Positions 59,579 through 64,000 of a stretch of 64,000 nt of DNA are shown in pieces; position 1 is the stretch's first letter; the number at the start of each line of letters is the position of its first letter. Position numbers and translations under genes: made by a program. Origin of the DNA: Polymorphobacter_B sp038225475 (GTDB lineage Bacteria; Pseudomonadota; Alphaproteobacteria; Sphingomonadales; Sphingomonadaceae); the NCBI GenBank assembly GCA_038225475.1, contig JBBRRA010000007.1:1-64000 (forward strand), given 5' to 3'. Under the pieces are notes generated by a model, which saw only the letters and a list, made by a program, of their open reading frames with translations, searched no databases and had not been told where the DNA came from.

Positions 59579-60567
59579 GTCATGCTTCGCCGTGCCGCGC
59601 AGTCGCCCGCCATGACGATCGCGGCGATCATCGCATCGGGGCGCGCCTGCCCGGTTCCGGCGATTCCGAACGCGGTGCCGTGGTCGGGCGAGGTCCGGAC
59701 GATCGGCAAGCCGAGCGTGACGTTGACGCCGTCGTCGAAATGCACGGTCTTGAGCGGGATCAACGCCTGATCGTGATACATGCAAAGCGCGACGTCGAAC
59801 TGCGCGCGCGCGGCGGCGTGGAACATCGTGTCGGCCGAGTGCGGGCCGCTGATCTTCATGCCTTCGGAGCGCAACAGCTCGACGGCAGGAGCGATGATGT
59901 CGATTTCCTCGCGCCCGAGCATGCCGCTTTCGCCCGCGTGCGGGTTGAGCCCGGCGACCGCCAGACGCGGCTCGGCGATGCCGAAGTCGCGCTGCAGGCT
60001 GCGCGCGACGACGCGGGCGCGCGCGACGATCAGCTCGGTGGTAAGCTGTGCCGGAACGTCGGCGAGCGGAATGTGGATGGTGACCGGAACGGTGCGCAGG
60101 CTGGGCCCGGCAAGCATCATCACCGCGTTCGACGGCGCAATGCCGCAGCGTTCGGCGATGAATTCGGTCTGGCCCGGATGGCTGAAGCCGATCGCGTACA
60201 ACTGCGCCTTCGATACCGGTCCGGTGACGACGCCGCCAGCAGTCCCCGCGCGCGCGAGGCCGACGGCAATCTCGAGGCTATCGAGCGCGCACCGCGCCCC
60301 GGCTAGATTGGGGTCGCCCGGCACGATCTCGCCGGGGTCGTCGACCTGGACCAGCGGCAGCGCGCGACCGAACGCGGCGGCAGCGTCGGCCGGAGCGGAC
60401 AACACCTCGACCGGGCCATCCCAGACCGCGCGGATCGCGCGTAGGTCGCCGATTGCGAAAAACGGCGGCAGCGCGTGCGCCGCGCGCACCGTCCAGGCGC
60501 GTGCGACGATTTCGGGCCCGATACCTGCCGGATCGCCGAGCGCAACAGCCAGCGGCTGCATTGGCAT
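59575..60567 (-). CDS. pdxA: 4-hydroxythreonine-4-phosphate dehydrogenase
   Basis: 330 residues; part of the DXP-dependent pyridoxal phosphate pathway. Metal-binding histidines are visible in SHPGQTEFIAE, GLNPHAGESGMLG and MYHDQALIPLKTV. The start ALGDPAGIGPEIVARA is typical. An ATG 6 bases downstream is equally possible. It lies immediately after surA and before rsmA in the same transcript. Confidence 0.95.
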   Translation of the reverse strand: MPMQPLAVALGDPAGIGPEIVARAWTVRAAHALPPFFAIGDLRAIRAVWDGPVEVLSAPADAAAAFGRALPLVQVDDPGEIVPGDPNLAGARCALDSLEIAVGLARAGTAGGVVTGPVSKAQLYAIGFSHPGQTEFIAERCGIAPSNAVMMLAGPSLRTVPVTIHIPLADVPAQLTTELIVARARVVARSLQRDFGIAEPRLAVAGLNPHAGESGMLGREEIDIIAPAVELLRSEGMKISGPHSADTMFHAAARAQFDVALCMYHDQALIPLKTVHFDDGVNVTLGLPIVRTSPDHGTAFGIAGTGQARPDAMIAAIVMAGDCAARRSMT

Positions 60568-60571
60568 GCGA

Positions 60572-61897
60572 TTAACGGTAGTCGACGATGGCGTCGCGGC
60601 GCAGGTCGCGCAGATACCGCCGGGCGCGCATGTTGACGCGCTCCTCGTTCATCTGGGCATAGACTTCGTCGGCGGTCGGCACGCGCGCCTGCGTCGCGGC
60701 ATCGTCGCGGCCGCACAGCACGAGCACCCGCAAACCGTCCTTCGACGAACCGAACGGCGGCGTCGATTGGCCGATCGACAGCTGCTTCATCAGATTCTGG
60801 AGCGCGGGCGGCAGATCCTTAATCTTGATCGCATCATTGATCGCGACTTCGGCACCGAGTTCCTTGGCGACCGCCTCGGCCCGGCCGCAGCCACCCATGT
60901 CCTGCGTCTTCGCCTTGAAATTGGCGACGATCTTGGTGCCCTGCTCCTGCGTGACTTCGGGGCCGATCGGCAACGAAATTTGCTTGAGGCTGAGGATTGC
61001 CTCGTTCGGGTCGGCAGACAGCACCTGGCGTTTTTCGACCAGCGCCATGATTGCTACACCGCCGGGAACGCGCACGGGCTCGGTGATCTCGCCGGGATTG
61101 AGCTTGGTCACGGCGGGCGCGACCGCATCATTCAATTGCTCGCCGCGAACCCAGCCGAGGTCACCGCCGAGCCCCGCCGTCGAGGCTTCGGAAAACTGGC
61201 GGGCATAGGCGACGAACGACGCGCCGCCGCGGATCTGGCCGACGATGCGCCCGGCATCCTGCATCACCTGAGATTCGTTTTCGGGCGTCGCGGACAGGAA
61301 GATTTCGCCGACATGGAACTCGTCCTTGCCCTTGGCGGCGGTCAGCTTGGCGATGACTGCCTGAACCTCGTCGTCGCCGACCGCGACGAGCGGCTCGACA
61401 CGGCGGCGCAGCAGGCGGCTCCATGCCAGTTCGCCCTTGATCTGCGCACGGATCGACCCGGCGGACGATCCCGATTTCTTCAGAAAGTCGGCGAACGCTG
61501 CCGGCGTCTGCTTGAAGTTGCTGGCGACGCGGTTGTACGCAACATCGACATCGGCGTCGGTGATCTTGACGTCGTGGCTGGCGGCTTCCTCCACCTGCAG
61601 CTTTTCGTCGATCAGGTTGCGCAGCACCTGCAGCCGCAACCGCGATTTTTCCTCGGGGTCGACCCGGCCGCCGTTTGCCGCGACTACGAGGTTCAGCCGC
61701 TGATCGACATCGGTATCGGTGATGACCGCGCCGTTGACGATCGCGGTCGCCTTGCGCAGGTTCGGATCGAAATCGCCGAGCGTGGTGATGTCGGGCAGCG
61801 ACAGGCCGGTGTCGAGCTGGGCGTTCTGCGCGGCACCGACCGTGCTCCACAAACACGCGCCGGCGGCGGTAAGCGCCAGCGTTCTGCGCAATGTCAT
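60572..61897 (-). CDS. surA: SurA-like periplasmic peptidyl-prolyl isomerase and chaperone
   Basis: 441 residues. A signal peptide (TLALTAAGACLWSTVGAAQ) is followed by the N-terminal SurA helical domain (ATAIVNGAVITDTDVDQRLNLVVAANGG ... LQVLRNLIDEKLQVEEA) and a parvulin domain (HVGEIFLSATPENESQVMQDAGRI ... FSEASTAGLGGDLGWVRG, about residues 195-290), with a degenerate second domain near 300-400. It assists folding of outer-membrane beta barrels, including LptD encoded next to it. Confidence 0.93.
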   Translation of the reverse strand: MTLRRTLALTAAGACLWSTVGAAQNAQLDTGLSLPDITTLGDFDPNLRKATAIVNGAVITDTDVDQRLNLVVAANGGRVDPEEKSRLRLQVLRNLIDEKLQVEEAASHDVKITDADVDVAYNRVASNFKQTPAAFADFLKKSGSSAGSIRAQIKGELAWSRLLRRRVEPLVAVGDDEVQAVIAKLTAAKGKDEFHVGEIFLSATPENESQVMQDAGRIVGQIRGGASFVAYARQFSEASTAGLGGDLGWVRGEQLNDAVAPAVTKLNPGEITEPVRVPGGVAIMALVEKRQVLSADPNEAILSLKQISLPIGPEVTQEQGTKIVANFKAKTQDMGGCGRAEAVAKELGAEVAINDAIKIKDLPPALQNLMKQLSIGQSTPPFGSSKDGLRVLVLCGRDDAATQARVPTADEVYAQMNEERVNMRARRYLRDLRRDAIVDYR

Positions 61898-61950
61898 CTA
61901 TCTCTCCAAGGCCGACGGGCGCGTATCGCCAATCCGACGTTAATGCAGCC

Positions 61951-64000
61951 TTAGCGCCCCAGGTTCTTGAACGCCAGCGTCAGCAGATAGGTGTTCCCCG
62001 ACCGGAAGTCGCCGTACGACAGGTAATTGCGCCGCCACGAAACGCCGAAACGGAAACATTCATCCTCATACTGGACGCCGGCGCGGTGGCGCACCGGGGT
62101 AAAGCCGTTGGTGGTCGCGCCCGGTTGTTCGGTCGGCGAGGTCAGGTCGATCGTCGTCGAGCCGAACACCGACCAATGCCGCGCAAATGCGACGCGCGCC
62201 GACAGCCGCAGCTCCTCGAGGTTGGGCAAGTCTTCGATGGCGATGGCATTGGCGATCTTCACATAGCCGATCGTGGCGTAGGTCTTGGGACTGCCGACGG
62301 TGATATCCGCCTCGTTGCGGTGCACCGACAGGCTGCCGTCATCAAGCCGGAAGCGATGCGTGACCTCAAGCCAGCCGGCGTATTTAAGCGTCGTGCGGCC
62401 GACGATGTCCGACCATGCGCGCGTCAGCCCGGTGCCGACCGGGAAGGTCAGCTGGCTGCCATAGAAGCGATAGCTTTGGCCGATCTCGGTCTGCAGCGAA
62501 AAGCGCGGGCGCGAATAGCTGTACTGCACGCCGTAGGTGACGCGGCTGCCGCCTTCGAACCGGTCGAAGCCGGGAAAGCGGTTCAGCGCGAACAGCGACA
62601 CGTCCTCGAGTTCGACGGCGCGCGAATCCTCGTTGGGGATGCCGACGTTGAGGCGGCGCGGCGCGGTGACCACCTGGACGCGCGGTGTAATCGCTTGCTC
62701 GCCGCCCGCCAGCGGCCCGGCGAACGGCCATTCGGCGTCGATCGCGCCCTGCGGCATGAACCGGCCGCGAAACCCATCGACGCCGGCATAGCGCCGCAAG
62801 GTCGCAAGCGCCGCATCGACGGTATCGTAAACATCGCCGCGAGCGAGCGCGGTGAAGGTGACGCGCTGGCCCAACGGCGTGATGATGCTGCGGTCCCACT
62901 GCGCATAGGCGAGCGCGCGGCGGATGCCCTGTCCATCGCTCCGGGAGAGTACGAGGCTGTTCGCGACGATGCTCAGCCGCCCGCCCAGCAGACGCTGTTC
63001 GGGCGTCCACCGATAGTCGATCAACGGCAGTGCGATCGGCGTCGTCCCGGCGCGGTCGATCGCGCGCAAACCCTGGAAGAACCAGCCGCGCACCGACAGA
63101 TAGCTGGTGTCGCGGAACCGCTCGATCGCATAGGTCGTGCGCAACGTATCGTCATAGTCGATGCCGTAGCGCGGGTTGAACGTATTGTCGGTGGTCAGCC
63201 GCACCGAAAAGGTCGATCGCCATTCGGGCGAATGCTGGAGCTGGCCATTGGCTTCGAAATAGCCGCGAAACGCGTTGCCGCGGGTCAACTGCGTCACGCC
63301 GTCGGCCGCATAGATCGTCAGCGGCGCATAGGTGAAGAACGCGCGCGCCTGGACTGCGCCGTTCGCCAGCAGCTGCCGCGCGCGCACTTCGAGCGCTGGC
63401 TCGACGCCGGTATAGATCCACGGGGTGACGGTGACGTCGCGGTCGGGACCGAGCGCGACATTATACGGCAGCGCGACCGCAAAGCCGAGCTGCGAGCGGT
63501 AGCCGACATCGGGCACCAGCAGCCCCGACGACTGGGGCGCGCCGCCATCGGGGTGCGAGAATCCCGGCAGCGCCAGCACGGTATGCCCGAACATCCGCAG
63601 CCGCGCGTGGCGGTATGAAATCCGGTGGCGCAGCGGATCATGGATGACCGTCACCGCCTCGATCTGCCAATCGGGGGTCAGCGGGCAACCGTCGGGCCCC
63701 TCGACTGCGCACGGTGAATAGGTCGCATGGTCGAGCGTGCTGCGCCCATCGACGCGCACCGCCGACCGCGCCGCGAGCCGCCCGCCGTCCTTGAGCACCA
63801 GCAGGATATTGTCGATCGCGCCGTCCTTGAGCGATTCGGTCAGCACGATGCGATCGCCGTACGCCTTGTTGCCGTCGGGATCGGTGGTGATGACATTGCC
63901 GTGCGCTTCGACCTGCCCGGTGGTGCGGTTATAGGTCACCTCGTCGGCGGTCAGCGTGTTGCGGTCGCGGTTGATGTGAACGCCGCCGGTCGCTGTGATC
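61951..64000 (-). CDS. lptD: LPS-assembly protein LptD (5' end beyond window)
   Basis: The frame is open to the last base, so only about 680 C-terminal residues are visible. It begins inside the N-terminal OstA-like beta-taco domain (GGVHINRDRNTLTADEVTYN, NRTTGQVEAHGNV), followed by a long outer-membrane barrel (RYGIDYDDTLRTTYAIER, SWRRNYLSYGDFRSGNTYLL) that ends in LAFKNLGR. LptD with LptE inserts LPS in the outer leaflet. It is the first gene of the lptD-surA-pdxA-rsmA operon. Confidence 0.93.
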   Translation of the reverse strand, partial: ITATGGVHINRDRNTLTADEVTYNRTTGQVEAHGNVITTDPDGNKAYGDRIVLTESLKDGAIDNILLVLKDGGRLAARSAVRVDGRSTLDHATYSPCAVEGPDGCPLTPDWQIEAVTVIHDPLRHRISYRHARLRMFGHTVLALPGFSHPDGGAPQSSGLLVPDVGYRSQLGFAVALPYNVALGPDRDVTVTPWIYTGVEPALEVRARQLLANGAVQARAFFTYAPLTIYAADGVTQLTRGNAFRGYFEANGQLQHSPEWRSTFSVRLTTDNTFNPRYGIDYDDTLRTTYAIERFRDTSYLSVRGWFFQGLRAIDRAGTTPIALPLIDYRWTPEQRLLGGRLSIVANSLVLSRSDGQGIRRALAYAQWDRSIITPLGQRVTFTALARGDVYDTVDAALATLRRYAGVDGFRGRFMPQGAIDAEWPFAGPLAGGEQAITPRVQVVTAPRRLNVGIPNEDSRAVELEDVSLFALNRFPGFDRFEGGSRVTYGVQYSYSRPRFSLQTEIGQSYRFYGSQLTFPVGTGLTRAWSDIVGRTTLKYAGWLEVTHRFRLDDGSLSVHRNEADITVGSPKTYATIGYVKIANAIAIEDLPNLEELRLSARVAFARHWSVFGSTTIDLTSPTEQPGATTNGFTPVRHRAGVQYEDECFRFGVSWRRNYLSYGDFRSGNTYLLTLAFKNLGR

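Noticed and set aside
61891..63618. 575-residue frame antisense to lptD
   Set aside because: Arg/Ala-rich low-complexity shadow of the lptD barrel sequence.

Overview
The window is GC-rich chromosomal DNA from an alphaproteobacterium, almost certainly of the order Sphingomonadales. Evidence: two proteins ending in the sphingomonad-type PEPxxWA-CTERM sorting signal, UrcA and DUF6356 family proteins, a tonB-exbB-exbD-exbD cluster, class II DAHP synthase, and a dense set of TonB-dependent receptors. Most of it is ordinary core genome. Both ends cut a gene: a surface protein at the left and lptD at the right.

Layout. 0-3.5 kb: 3' part of a PEP-CTERM surface protein, two related small membrane-anchored coiled-coil proteins, tRNA-Glu. 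3.6-10.8 kb: class II DAHP synthase, a catecholate-type siderophore receptor with its PiuC-like dioxygenase, a DUF4142 protein, a TonB-like protein and glutathione reductase. 10.8-12.7 kb: an AT-rich control region with a strong sigma-54 promoter candidate before a second PEP-CTERM protein, then a SMI1/KNR4 gene broken by an in-frame amber codon. 12.7-17.7 kb: class I fumarase and ribonucleotide reductase (nrdA, nrdB). 17.7-19.4 kb: a low-GC, probably acquired patch with a HAD phosphatase and a MazEF-type toxin-antitoxin pair. 19.7-28 kb: a zinc metallopeptidase, a 2'-5' RNA ligase-like protein, the lepB-rnc-era operon, a rhomboid protease, pgi, a serine hydrolase operon and tRNA-Val.

28-38 kb: UrcA, a large winged-helix/AAA/TPR regulator, an uncharacterised two-gene operon (permuted papain-fold protein plus a Trp-rich protein of unknown function), an Oar-like TonB-dependent receptor and an Lrp regulator. 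38-47 kb: trxB-lysR, a strong small-RNA candidate with C-rich loops, tRNA-Ile2(CAT), a flippase-like membrane protein, MOSC protein, a possible short coding RNA, nitroreductase, GST-araC and uvrC. 47-64 kb: a FolM-like reductase with folB, tonB-exbB-exbD-exbD, a Thr-rich lipoprotein, yaaA, TPR proteins, PAP2 phosphatase, guaB-rsmB, and lptD-surA-pdxA-rsmA.

The most unusual signals are regulatory: a 35-bp sequence repeated exactly in front of two thiol-redox genes (trxB and a GST gene), a predicted sRNA with three C-rich hairpin loops and its own terminator, a possible short transcript with a near-perfect Shine-Dalgarno sequence and its own terminator, the sigma-54 promoter before a PEP-CTERM gene, and several long perfect palindromes between genes. 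No CRISPR array, prophage or complete insertion sequence was seen.
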